Program-made: the position numbers and the translations under genes
The notes under the pieces: model-generated
The model's input: only the letters and a program-made list of their open reading frames with translations
Databases searched by the model: none
What the model was told of the DNA's origin: nothing
Shown: positions 9,568 through 17,604 of the stretch, one piece after another
Layout: each line of letters starts with the position of its first letter
How positions within the stretch are numbered: position 1 is the first letter of the stretch
Assembly (NCBI GenBank): GCA_023383795.1
Contig: JAHDYJ010000024.1
Location: 4,811-48,860, forward strand
Source of the DNA: Burkholderiales bacterium
GTDB taxonomy: Bacteria > Pseudomonadota > Gammaproteobacteria > Burkholderiales > SG8-39
DNA length: 44,050 bases
Reading direction: 5' to 3'

Positions 9568-11067
9568 ATGCAGGCGGATATCTACTGGCTGTCGCTCGCG
9601 ATCTGGGTGCCGGTGCTCGCCGGGCTCGGCGTGATGGCGACCGGCGGCGACCGCAACGCGCACCTCGCGCGTCCGCTGGCGCTCGCCGGCGCGCTGCTCG
9701 GTCTCGCGGTCACGGTGCCGCTGTACACCGGCTTCGACGTCGGCACCGCGGAGATGCAGTTCGTCGAGTTCGTGCCGTGGATAGAGCGCTTCAATATCAA
9801 CTATCACCTCGGCGTCGACGGCATATCGGTGATCTTCATCCTCCTCAACAGCTTCGTGACAGTGCTGGTGGTGCTGGCCGGCTGGGAGGTGATCCGCACG
9901 CGCGTGAGCCAGTACCTGGCCGCGTTCCTGATCATGTCGGGATTGATGAACGGCGTGTTCGCCTCGCTCGACGCGATCCTGTTCTACGTCTTCTTCGAGG
10001 CGAACCTGATCCCGATGTACCTGGTGATCGGAGTGTGGGGCGGCCCGAACCGGGTGTACGCGGCGATCAAGTTTTTCCTGTACACGTTGCTCGGCTCGCT
10101 GCTGTTCCTGGTCGCGCTGATCTACCTGTACAACCACGCCGGCGGCAGCTTCGCTATCGTCGACTTCTGGCGGTTGCCGCTCTCCATGACGGCGCAGGTG
10201 CTGCTGTTCTTCGCGTTCTTCGCGGCGTTCTCGGTCAAGGTGCCGATGTGGCCGGTGCACACGTGGCTGCCGGACGCGCACGTCGAGGCGCCGACCGGCG
10301 GCTCCGCGGTGCTGGCGGCGATCATGCTGAAGCTCGGCGCGTACGGGTTCATCCGATTCTCGCTCCCGATCCTGCCCGATGCGAGCGCCGCGCTGTCGGG
10401 CTTCATGATCGCGCTGTCGCTCGTCGCGGTGGCCTACATCGGCCTGGTCGCGCTGGTGCAGGCCGACATGAAGAAGCTGATCGCGTACTCCTCGATCGCC
10501 CACATGGGCTTCGTGACGCTCGGCTTCTTCATGTTCAACGACGGGCGGCTGATCCCGATCGCGGTCGAGGGCGCGCTGGTGCAGATGATCTCGCACGGGT
10601 TCGTGTCTGCGGCGCTGTTCCTGTGCGTCGGGGTGATGTACGACCGCATGCACTCCCGCATGATCGACGACTACGGCGGCGTGGTGAACACGATGCCGAA
10701 GTTCGCCGCGCTGATGATGCTGTTCGCGATGGCGAACGCCGGCCTGCCCGGGACCAGCGGGTTCGTGGGCGAGTTCATGGTGATCATGGGCGCGGTGAGC
10801 CACAGCTTCTGGGTCGCGTTCGTCGCGGCGACGACGCTGGTCTTCGGCGCGGCCTACACGCTGTGGATGTACAAGCGGGTGATCTTCGGCGACGTCGCCA
10901 ACCGGCACGTCGCCGAGCTCGCCGACGCGAACCGCCGCGAGCTCCTGGTGCTCGGGCTGCTCGCCGCCGCGGTCCTGGGAATGGGCGTCTATCCGAAGCC
11001 GTTCACGGACGTGATGCACTCGAGCGTCGACGCGCTGGCCAGGCACGTCGCCGTCAGCAAGCTCTGA
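9568..11067 (+). CDS. nuoM: NADH-quinone oxidoreductase subunit M (antiporter-like)
   Basis: This 499-residue antiporter-like subunit of the proton pump has about 14 membrane helices. Core signatures are [19 protein letters not shown] (with the glutamate of the proton path) and [19 protein letters not shown]. The ATG at 9568 follows a weak AGGA twelve bases upstream. It is in the same orientation as nuoL and nuoN, with short gaps of 48 and 19 bases. Confidence 0.96.
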   Translation: MQADIYWLSLAIWVPVLAGLGVMATGGDRNAHLARPLALAGALLGLAVTVPLYTGFDVGTAEMQFVEFVPWIERFNINYHLGVDGISVIFILLNSFVTVLVVLAGWEVIRTRVSQYLAAFLIMSGLMNGVFASLDAILFYVFFEANLIPMYLVIGVWGGPNRVYAAIKFFLYTLLGSLLFLVALIYLYNHAGGSFAIVDFWRLPLSMTAQVLLFFAFFAAFSVKVPMWPVHTWLPDAHVEAPTGGSAVLAAIMLKLGAYGFIRFSLPILPDASAALSGFMIALSLVAVAYIGLVALVQADMKKLIAYSSIAHMGFVTLGFFMFNDGRLIPIAVEGALVQMISHGFVSAALFLCVGVMYDRMHSRMIDDYGGVVNTMPKFAALMMLFAMANAGLPGTSGFVGEFMVIMGAVSHSFWVAFVAATTLVFGAAYTLWMYKRVIFGDVANRHVAELADANRRELLVLGLLAAAVLGMGVYPKPFTDVMHSSVDALARHVAVSKL

Positions 11068-11086
11068 ACGCCGGGCGCCGACCGCG

Positions 11087-12577
11087 ATGACCGACCCGAC
11101 ACTTCCGATCATGTTCCCGGCCTACGCCGAGATGTTCCTGCTCGGCATGGCGCTGGTCGTCCTGATGGTGGACCTGTTCGTGCCCGAGCGGCTGCGCTGG
11201 ACGAGCTACGCGCTCACGCTGGCGACGCTCGCCGGCTGCGCGGTACTGACCCTCGCGGTGTCGGGCCTGGTCGGCGGCCGCACCGCGTTCACGTTCGGCA
11301 ACATGTTCGTCGGCGACGCGATGGGGACCACGCTGAAGCTCGCGTGCTACGTGGCCGTCGCGGCGTGCCTGGTGTACTCGCGCCGCTATGTCGAGCAGCG
11401 CGGCCTGTTCCAGGGCGAGTACTTCGCCCTGACGCTGTTCGCCCTGCTCGGGATGATGGTGATGATCTCGGCGAACCACTTCATCCTGGTCTACATCGGG
11501 CTCGAGCTGCTGTCGCTCTGCCTCTACTCGCTGGTGGCGCTGAACCGCGACTCGGCGGCCTCGACCGAAGCGGCGATGAAGTACTTCGTGCTGGGCGCCA
11601 TGGCCTCGGGCCTGCTGCTGTACGGCATGTCGATGGTGTACGGGGCCACCGGCACGCTGGCGCTTCCGCAGCTCGCGGCGCGCATCGGCGCCGGCCCGGC
11701 GCCGGAGCTGGTGCTGGTGTTCGGCCTGGTCTTCATCGTCGCCGGCGTCGCGTTCAAGCTCGGCGTCGTCCCGTTCCACATGTGGATCCCGGACGTCTAC
11801 CACGGCGCGCCGAACGCCATGACGATCCTGATCGGGTCGGCGCCCAAGGTCGCGGCGTTCGCGATGGCGATGCGGCTGCTGGTGGACGGCCTGCTGCCGC
11901 TCGCGGTCGACTGGCAGCAGATGCTGATGGTGCTCGCGGTGCTCTCGCTCGCGATCGGCAACCTCGCGGCCATCGCGCAGGCGAACATCAAGCGGATGCT
12001 CGCCTACTCGACGATCGCGCACATGGGCTTCGTGCTGCTCGGGCTGCTGTCGGGCGTCGTCGGCGGCAACCTGCTCTCGGCGGACGAGGCGTACAGCGCC
12101 GCGATGTTCTACGTGGTCACCTACGTCCTGATGGCGCTCGGGGCCTTCGGCGTCGTCCTGCTGCTGTCGCGCGCCGGCTTCGAGGCCGACGCGCTCGCGG
12201 ACTTCAAGGGGCTCAACCAGCGCAGCCCGTGGTACGCCTTCGTGATGCTGCTGGTGATGTTCTCGCTCGCCGGCATCCCGCCGACGGTCGGGTTCTACGC
12301 GAAGCTCGCGGTGCTGCAGGCGGTCATCGCGGCGGGGCACGTCTGGCTCGCCGTCGTCGCGGTGCTCTTTTCGCTCGTCGGCGCGTTCTACTACCTGCGC
12401 GTCGTCAAGCTGATGTACTTCGACGATCCGGAGGATGCGGCCCCGATCGAGGCGCGCGCGGACATGCGGATGCTGCTCTCGGCGAACGGCGTCGCGGTGC
12501 TCGCGCTCGGCATCGTGCCGCAACCGCTGATGGGGCTCTGCCTGACGGCGGTCCAGCAGTCCTACGGGCTGCGCTGA
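11087..12577 (+). CDS. nuoN: NADH-quinone oxidoreductase subunit N (antiporter-like)
   Basis: This 496-residue third antiporter-like subunit lies next to NuoK in the complex. Conserved stretches are [19 protein letters not shown] and [20 protein letters not shown] with the functional lysines. It is the last structural gene of the operon. The Nudix gene starts ten bases after the stop, so transcription very likely continues. Confidence 0.96.
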   Translation: MTDPTLPIMFPAYAEMFLLGMALVVLMVDLFVPERLRWTSYALTLATLAGCAVLTLAVSGLVGGRTAFTFGNMFVGDAMGTTLKLACYVAVAACLVYSRRYVEQRGLFQGEYFALTLFALLGMMVMISANHFILVYIGLELLSLCLYSLVALNRDSAASTEAAMKYFVLGAMASGLLLYGMSMVYGATGTLALPQLAARIGAGPAPELVLVFGLVFIVAGVAFKLGVVPFHMWIPDVYHGAPNAMTILIGSAPKVAAFAMAMRLLVDGLLPLAVDWQQMLMVLAVLSLAIGNLAAIAQANIKRMLAYSTIAHMGFVLLGLLSGVVGGNLLSADEAYSAAMFYVVTYVLMALGAFGVVLLLSRAGFEADALADFKGLNQRSPWYAFVMLLVMFSLAGIPPTVGFYAKLAVLQAVIAAGHVWLAVVAVLFSLVGAFYYLRVVKLMYFDDPEDAAPIEARADMRMLLSANGVAVLALGIVPQPLMGLCLTAVQQSYGLR

Positions 12578-12586
12578 TCCGCCGGC

Positions 12587-13156
12587 ATGAAGAAGCACGC
12601 CGGCGGCGATCTCACCGAGCACCGGGTCTCCGGGGAGGAGGTCTACGGGGGGGTCCTGCTGCACGTGCAGCGCGACGCGGTGCGCCTGCCCGACGGGCGG
12701 GTCGCGACGCGCGAGTACATCGATCACCCGGGGGCGGTGGCGATCGTGCCGGTTCTCGACGACGGCCGGATCCTGCTCGAGCGCCAGTTCCGCTACCCGC
12801 TCGGCCGCGTGATGGTCGAGCTCCCGGCCGGGAAGATCGATCCGGGCGAGGACCCGCTCGGCACCGCGCGGCGCGAGCTGCTCGAGGAGACCGGACACAC
12901 GGCGCGCGAGTGGCGCCACGTCGGGACCATCCACCCGCTGGTCGCCTACTCGAACGAGCGCATCGAGCTCTATCTGGCGCGCGGCCTCGCCGAGAGCCGC
13001 GAGGGCGCCGCGCTCGACGACGGCGAGTTCCTGGAGACGTTCGCGCTGCCGCTCGCCGAGGCCCTGACGTGGGTGCGCGACGGCCGGATCACCGACTCGA
13101 AGACCGTGACGGGCCTGCTGTGGGCCGAGAAGCTGCTCGGCGGGGAATGGCCGTGA
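12587..13156 (+). CDS. nudF: Nudix hydrolase, ADP-ribose pyrophosphatase type
   Basis: This 189-residue protein is likely to hydrolyse ADP-ribose or a similar nucleoside diphosphate derivative to AMP and a phosphosugar. The complete Nudix box is at about residues 82-104, with G82, E88 and the REllEEtG core that binds magnesium. The upstream EYIDHPGAVAIVPV strand is typical of the NudF/ADPRase branch. It follows nuoN by ten bases, an arrangement common in betaproteobacteria. A link to NAD turnover is plausible from context, but substrate specificity cannot be read from sequence alone, so the symbol is a best guess. Confidence 0.8.
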   Translation: MKKHAGGDLTEHRVSGEEVYGGVLLHVQRDAVRLPDGRVATREYIDHPGAVAIVPVLDDGRILLERQFRYPLGRVMVELPAGKIDPGEDPLGTARRELLEETGHTAREWRHVGTIHPLVAYSNERIELYLARGLAESREGAALDDGEFLETFALPLAEALTWVRDGRITDSKTVTGLLWAEKLLGGEWP

Positions 13157-13298
13157 GCCCGGGCGCGTGCCGCGGCGCGAGCCGGGAGCTCGCCGCACGC
13201 GCAGCCACGCGGGGCGCGGCACGCGGCGCGAAGATGCGATACTCGCAGCCTGGCCGGCCGCCGGGGCCGGGGCACGCGACGGCGGCAGGATCTGTGCG

Positions 13299-14162
13299 AT
13301 GCGCTTGATCACCTGGAACGTGCAGTGGTGCAGGGGCTGCGACGGGCGCGTGGACCCGGCGCGCATCGTGCGGACCGCGCGCGACATCGCCGACTTCGAC
13401 CTGCTGTGCCTGCAGGAGGTGGCGGTCAACTTCCCCGGCCTCCCGGGCTCGGCCGGGGAGGACCAGGTCACCGCGATCGCCGGCTTCCTGCCGGCCTACG
13501 CGCCGGTGTTCGGCGCCGGCGTCGACGTCCGCGGCGGCGACGGGCGGCGGCAATATTTCGGCAACGTGATCCTGTCGCGCCTTCCGGTGCTGCGGGCGTA
13601 CCGCCACTTCCTGCCGTGGCCGGCCGATCCGGCTGCGACGGGCATGCAGCGCGTGGCGGTGGAGACCGTCGTGCAGGGGCCCGCCGGCCCGCTGCGCATC
13701 GTGAACACGCATCTCGAGTACTACTCGGCGCTGCAGCGGACGGCGCAGGTCGAGCGCCTGCGCGAGCTCCACGCCGAGGCGGCGGCGCATGCGACGAAGG
13801 CGCGCGACGCCGACCAGCGCGCGAGCGACGGGCCCTTCGCCTGGACGCCGCGTCCGCCCTCCGCGATCCTGGTCGGCGACTTCAATCTCATGCCGGACGA
13901 TCCGCTCCACGCGCGGCTCCAGGAACCGTTCGGCGGCGGCGCGCCGGCCTTCCGCGACGCGTGGTCGATCGCCCACCCGCGGGCCGCGCACGCGCCCACG
14001 GTCGGCCTCTACGACAAGGCGCAGTGGCCCGGGCAACCGTTCACGAGCGATTTCGCGTTCGTGACCGAGGACCTCGCCGCGCGGATCGAATCGGTGACCG
14101 TGAACGACAAGACCCAGGCGTCCGATCACCAGCCGGTGCTGGTCGTGCTGCGCGACGGGTGA
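13299..14162 (+). CDS. Endonuclease/exonuclease/phosphatase family protein
   Basis: This 287-residue protein has the metal-dependent phosphoesterase fold shared by exonuclease III, DNase I-like enzymes and sphingomyelinases. Catalytic motifs are TWNVQW at the start, CLQE with the metal Glu at residue 40, NTHLEYYS, VGDFNLMPDD and the final SDHQPV (Asp-His). The ATG at 13299 gives the family's usual MRLITWN start and has GCAGGA eight bases upstream. The open frame extends further up, but that segment is not conserved-looking. A 142-base gap separates it from the Nudix gene. Substrate (DNA, lipid or inositol phosphate) is not decided. Confidence 0.82.
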   Translation: MRLITWNVQWCRGCDGRVDPARIVRTARDIADFDLLCLQEVAVNFPGLPGSAGEDQVTAIAGFLPAYAPVFGAGVDVRGGDGRRQYFGNVILSRLPVLRAYRHFLPWPADPAATGMQRVAVETVVQGPAGPLRIVNTHLEYYSALQRTAQVERLRELHAEAAAHATKARDADQRASDGPFAWTPRPPSAILVGDFNLMPDDPLHARLQEPFGGGAPAFRDAWSIAHPRAAHAPTVGLYDKAQWPGQPFTSDFAFVTEDLAARIESVTVNDKTQASDHQPVLVVLRDG

Positions 14163-14212
14163 GGCGCGCGCGCTTCGCGAGCCACCCCGCCGCGCCCGCG
14201 CGCGGCACCCCG

Positions 14213-14226
14213 CCTCGGCCACGAGG
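14213..14226. terminator. Small hairpin between convergent genes (weak terminator candidate)
   Basis: CCTCG and CGAGG form a perfect five-base stem with loop GCCA in the 85-base gap between the convergent phosphoesterase and coiled-coil genes. It is followed by GGAAAA and has no T-run, so a rho-independent role is doubtful. Confidence 0.25.
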
Positions 14227-14247
14227 GGAAAAGCGCGTCGAGTCGGG

Positions 14248-14616
14248 TCAGCGCAGCAACAGCCAGAGGCATGCCGCGGCGAGCACGATGCACGCGTAGA
14301 GCAGGACGCGGGTGCGCACGCGCAGCGCCTCGACCGCCGCGATCAGCTTCTCGTCCTGCTCGGCGAGCGTGCGCAGGAGCTCCGAGGTCGAGACGAGCTG
14401 CGTCCGCGCATCGGCCAGCTCCGCGCGCACGGCCCGCACCTGCTCGTCGAGCGGCAGCGCCTCGTTCGCCGGCGCCTGGGTGCCGGCGGCCTCGCCCGGG
14501 CCCGGCTTCTTGAGCGTGCGCCACAGCTCGCGCGCGGTCTTCGCCACCGTCGGCGCGGCCGCGATGACGTCGCCCCACGGGATCACCTTGAACGCGATCA
14601 GCCAGTTGAACGCCAT
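14248..14616 (-). CDS. Hypothetical coiled-coil protein with C-terminal membrane anchor
   Basis: I do not recognise a named family for this 122-residue protein. The N-terminus (MAFNWLIAFKVIPWGDVIAA) is hydrophobic and amphipathic. Residues 56-102 are charged and heptad-like, predicting a coiled coil. Residues 103-121 form one hydrophobic helix ending in Arg, so it looks like a tail-anchored inner-membrane protein with a cytoplasmic coiled coil. It lies 15 bases after the stop of the alpha/beta hydrolase on the same strand and is probably the last gene of the metY operon. Coding is supported by the residue pattern and position. Confidence 0.65.
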   Translation of the reverse strand: MAFNWLIAFKVIPWGDVIAAAPTVAKTARELWRTLKKPGPGEAAGTQAPANEALPLDEQVRAVRAELADARTQLVSTSELLRTLAEQDEKLIAAVEALRVRTRVLLYACIVLAAACLWLLLR

Positions 14617-14631
14617 GCTCGCCAGCCTCCG

Positions 14632-15441
14632 CTATCCGGCCGCACCCGCCTGCGCGAGGAACGCGCGCAGCGCGTCGAGGACCTCGTCCGGCTTCTCAGC
14701 CATCATCGCGTGGCCGCTCGCCGCGATCTCGACCACGCGCGCGCCCTGCACCGCCTGGATCAGCGCCTGCGCGGCGCGGCCCGGCGTCATCGCGTCGCGG
14801 CGGGCGACGAGCACGAGCGCCGGACAGCGCACCCGCGCCGCCGCTTCCAGGCCTCCGGCGTAGTCGTTGCAGGCCGCGAAGTCGACGTGCAGCACGCCCG
14901 GCCGCTGCCGCTGCATCAGGCGCAGGTTCTCGCCGATGACCCAGAACCCGGGGCCCGGGTTGCTGGGATAGTGCGCGTAGGCGCCGTGCGACCAGATGTT
15001 GATCATGTCGTGCGCGGCGGGCTCGTCCACGCGGGTCGCGTCGAGAAGCTCTTGCGAGACGCGCATCGGGAAGGCGGCGCCGAGCAGCGCGATGCTGGCG
15101 ACGCGGCCGGGATGGCGTGCCGCGCACTCGAGCACCGCGAGCGAGCCCATGCTGTGGCCGACCAGGTGCGCGCGCTCGATGCGGGCCGCGTCGAGCAGGG
15201 CGGGCAGCCAGTCGGCGATCGCCTCGATTCGCGCGAGCGGGGGCCCCTCCGAGCGTCCGTGGCCCGGCAGGTCGACCGCCAGCACGGCGTAGCCGTGATG
15301 CGCGAGATAGCGGCTCTGAAGCAACCAGACGAAGTGATCGATCTCCGCGCCGTGTACGAACACCACGCACGGCAGGCCGGGGTCGAACCGCCTGCCGCCG
15401 GTGTAGGCGAACACGCGCTTGCCGTCGACGTCGAGGTCCAT
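14632..15441 (-). CDS. Alpha/beta hydrolase
   Basis: This 269-residue serine hydrolase has a complete triad: Ser97 in the nucleophile elbow GHSMGS, Asp216 in ARRDAMTP and His244 in SGHAMMAEKP. The oxyanion-hole strand reads VVFVHGAEIDHFVW, and DLPGHGRS follows the second strand, as in esterases and C-C hydrolases of this superfamily. The ATG at 15441 lies eight bases after the metY stop, so the two are co-transcribed. One possibility is removal of an acyl group linked to homoserine metabolism, but this is only suggested by position. Confidence 0.85.
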   Translation of the reverse strand: MDLDVDGKRVFAYTGGRRFDPGLPCVVFVHGAEIDHFVWLLQSRYLAHHGYAVLAVDLPGHGRSEGPPLARIEAIADWLPALLDAARIERAHLVGHSMGSLAVLECAARHPGRVASIALLGAAFPMRVSQELLDATRVDEPAAHDMINIWSHGAYAHYPSNPGPGFWVIGENLRLMQRQRPGVLHVDFAACNDYAGGLEAAARVRCPALVLVARRDAMTPGRAAQALIQAVQGARVVEIAASGHAMMAEKPDEVLDALRAFLAQAGAAG

Positions 15442-15449
15442 CGTGCGCC

Positions 15450-16745
15450 TCAGGCCTTCTGCGAGGCGCGCAGCGCCGCCGCCAGATCGTCGATCAGATC
15501 CTCGGGCGCCTCGAGCCCGATCGACAGCCGCACGGTGCCGGGGCCGATGCCGGCCGCGGCGAGCGCGGCGTCGTCCATCCGGAAATGCGTCGTCGTGGCC
15601 GGATGGATCACCAGCGACTTCGCGTCGCCGACGTTCGCGAGGTGCGAGAAGACCCGCAGCGTCTCGATGAACCGGCGCCCGGCCGGGCGCCCGCCCTTGA
15701 TCTCGAAGCTGAACACCGCGCCGCAGCCGCGCGGCAGCAGCCGCTGCGCGAGCGCGTGGTCCGGATGCTCCGGCAGCTCCGGGTAGCTCACCGCCGCCAC
15801 GGCCGGATGGGCGGCCAGGAACTCGACCACCTTGCGCGTGTTGTCGACGTGCCGCTGCATGCGCAGGGGCAGCGTCTCGACGCCCTGCAGGACGATCCAG
15901 GCGGTGGTCGGGCTCATGCACGCGCCGAAGTCGCGCAGCCCCTCGCGCCGCGCGCGCAGCAGGAACGCCGCGATCGTCGACTCCTCCTGGAAGTCCATGC
16001 CGTGGAAGCCGGCGTAGGGCTCGGTCAGCTCGGGGAAGCGGCCGGCGGCTTCCCAGTCGAAGGTGCCGCCGTCGACCAGCACGCCGGCGACCGCGGTGCC
16101 GTGCCCGCACAGGAACTTGGTGGCCGAGTGGAAGACCAGATCGGCGCCGAGATCGAACGGACGCATCAGGTAGGGCGTCGTGAAAGTCGAGTCCACCAGC
16201 AGCGGCAGCTTGTGCGCGTGCGCGATCTCCGCCACCGCCGGCACGTCGAGGACGTCGAGCCCCGGATTGCCGAGCGTCTCGCCGAACAGCAGCCGCGTGC
16301 CGGGACGGATGGCCGCGCGCCAGGCGTCGAGCTCGCGCGGCGCGACGAAGGTCGTCTCGATGCCGAAGCGGGGCAGGGTGTAGGCGAGCAGGTTGTGCGA
16401 GCCGCCGTACAGCGCGCGGCTCGCGACGATGTGCCCGCCGGCGCCCATCAGCGTCACGATCGCCAGGTGCAGCGCGGCCTGCCCGCTCGCGGTCGCGATC
16501 GCGCCGACGCCGCCCTCGAGCGCCGCCATGCGCTCCTCGAGCACCGCATTGGTCGGGTTCGAGATGCGCGAGTACACGTGTCCGGCGCGCTCCATGTTGA
16601 AGAGCGCCGCGGCGTGGTCGGTATCGCGGAAGACGAACGAGGTGCTCTGGAAGATCGGCACCGCGCGGGCGCCGGTGGTCGGGTCCGGCAGCTGCCCTGC
16701 GTGCAGGCTCAGCGTGTCGAGATGCAGGTACTTCGGGGCTGCCAT
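15450..16745 (-). CDS. metY: O-acetylhomoserine sulfhydrylase (aminocarboxypropyltransferase)
   Basis: This 431-residue PLP enzyme of the Cys/Met-metabolism family would convert O-acetylhomoserine and sulfide to homocysteine. The Schiff-base lysine is K210 in HSATKFLCGHG. PLP contacts are YSRISNPTNAVLE, ASGQAA and VDSTFTTPYL. The length and the DGGTFDW segment fit the MetY branch better than the shorter MetZ or cystathionine enzymes. AGGAGG is four bases before the ATG. On the same strand a TAGAAT box (16770-16775) lies 24 bases before the start codon and may be the -10 element, with no good -35. A MetZ activity using O-succinylhomoserine cannot be excluded. Confidence 0.88.
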   Translation of the reverse strand: MAAPKYLHLDTLSLHAGQLPDPTTGARAVPIFQSTSFVFRDTDHAAALFNMERAGHVYSRISNPTNAVLEERMAALEGGVGAIATASGQAALHLAIVTLMGAGGHIVASRALYGGSHNLLAYTLPRFGIETTFVAPRELDAWRAAIRPGTRLLFGETLGNPGLDVLDVPAVAEIAHAHKLPLLVDSTFTTPYLMRPFDLGADLVFHSATKFLCGHGTAVAGVLVDGGTFDWEAAGRFPELTEPYAGFHGMDFQEESTIAAFLLRARREGLRDFGACMSPTTAWIVLQGVETLPLRMQRHVDNTRKVVEFLAAHPAVAAVSYPELPEHPDHALAQRLLPRGCGAVFSFEIKGGRPAGRRFIETLRVFSHLANVGDAKSLVIHPATTTHFRMDDAALAAAGIGPGTVRLSIGLEAPEDLIDDLAAALRASQKA

Positions 16746-16991
16746 CGCGCCTCCTCCCGTGTGCGGCCGATTCTAAGAGCTGTCACGCTGTCGAAAAATG
16801 GCGACGCCGCGATCTCGTCCGGAGACACAGGCGTGCGATCCAAACCCCGGTCGTACGCCGTCCCGGGGCTCCGGACGCGAAAGCGGGCGCGCTCACGTCG
16901 GGATGATATCGGGATCGAGCGCGCAGCGACGGTCACGGCGACGCGTGACATAGTGCGCGCCGATCTGCGCGCCGGGCGGCGAAACGTGCAT

Positions 16992-17014
16992 CCGGCACGG
17001 CACGGCTGTGCCGG
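16992..17014. promoter_or_regulatory. Inverted repeat CCGGCAC-N9-GTGCCGG (distal copy)
   Basis: The arms at 16992-16998 and 17008-17014 are perfect reverse complements. A nested alternative stem CGGCAC-GGCT-GTGCCG uses 16998-17013. The same half-site recurs in the hairpin at 17056-17076, and the two centres are 63 bases apart, close to six helical turns. It could be an operator or an RNA structure. Confidence 0.4.
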
Positions 17015-17055
17015 GCGGCGTCGAGCGGGCGGCCGGGCGCCGGTACAGTGGGCGC

Positions 17056-17076
17056 GTGCCGGTCGAGAACCGGCAC
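17056..17076 (+). promoter_or_regulatory. Perfect 8-base-pair hairpin just before the ribosome site of the secreted protein
   Basis: GTGCCGGT at 17056-17063 and ACCGGCAC at 17069-17076 pair perfectly around loop CGAGA. It ends five bases before AAAGGAGGA. If the weak TACAGT at 17044-17049 is the -10 box, the transcript would begin at or near this hairpin, which could act as a 5' stabiliser or a translational control element. Confidence 0.45.
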
Positions 17077-17096
17077 CGCACAAAGGAGGATCGACG

Positions 17097-17540
17097 ATGC
17101 CGACCATGCCGTACCGACTCAAGACGCTCGCCGTCGCCGGATGGATCGCGGGATTCCTGGCGGCGCCCGCCGCGCTGGCGGGCCATACCGGCACGGGCGT
17201 CTTCGTGAATGGGGTGGAACTCTCCAGGGCGGAGGTCGCCGCGCTCTACAGGATCTCCGGGCAGATGCCGGCGCGCGGCCGCTACGTCGTGTGGAACGGC
17301 TGCATCAGGCACGTCGAGACCGGGCGCACGGCCTGTTCGCGGGCCGCCCCGGGAGGCTCCGCCTACGGCGGCCGCGCGTCCGGCGGGTTCGGCGGCGGAT
17401 ATGGATATGCCGACGGCGCCGGTCGCCACGGCGGATCGGGGGGCCCGTGGTTCCATCGCGGCAGCGACGCCGCCGGCGGCTACTCGGTCGGCGGCGACGG
17501 TTCGGGGTGCATCTACACGCCGAACTGGTCGAACTGCTGA
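17097..17540 (+). CDS. Secreted Gly-rich four-cysteine protein, function unknown
   Basis: This 147-residue product starts at ATG 17097 with a very strong ribosome site six bases upstream. Residues 1-28 form a Sec signal peptide ending AALA. The mature N-terminal part (29-80) has a compact motif, GVFVNGVELSRAEVAALY followed by GRYVVWNGC. I recall NGxELS...GRYW-type motifs in other small exported proteobacterial proteins, but cannot name the family. Residues 85-138 are Gly-rich with Tyr, His and Ser, and the end is GCIYTPNWSNC. Four cysteines (69, 80, 138, 147) could form two disulfides. It stands alone, convergent with the protease gene. It is likely a periplasmic, surface or extracellular structural protein. 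Confidence 0.75.
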   Translation: MPTMPYRLKTLAVAGWIAGFLAAPAALAGHTGTGVFVNGVELSRAEVAALYRISGQMPARGRYVVWNGCIRHVETGRTACSRAAPGGSAYGGRASGGFGGGYGYADGAGRHGGSGGPWFHRGSDAAGGYSVGGDGSGCIYTPNWSNC

Positions 17541-17604
17541 CCGGCCCTGCGGTGTCGGTCCGACGCGGCGACCGCCCGCGCCTGCGGACGAATCCGGACG
17601 CCGC

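Larger units (their letters stand above)
16746..17096. other. 351-base non-coding region between divergent metY and the secreted Gly-rich gene
   Basis: No convincing gene is present; the frames here lack conserved motifs. It holds the metY ribosome site and a possible minus-strand -10 box (16770-16775). It also holds two inverted repeats sharing the half-site GTGCCGG (16992-17014 and 17056-17076), a weak plus-strand -10 TACAGT (17044-17049), and the strong ribosome site AAAGGAGGA (17082-17090). Confidence 0.6.

Noticed and set aside
7503..11090. A 1195-residue plus-strand frame overlapping nuoL and nuoM
   Set aside because: Arg/Ala/Gly-rich shadow of nuoL and nuoM in another frame.
6847..11112. 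A 1421-residue minus-strand frame across nuoJ-nuoM
   Set aside because: His- and Arg-rich composition typical of the reverse complement of hydrophobic membrane protein genes; the plus strand is certain.
16709..17194. A 161-residue minus-strand frame covering the metY upstream gap
   Set aside because: No conserved motif or ribosome site; it crosses the metY start and the Gly-rich protein gene.
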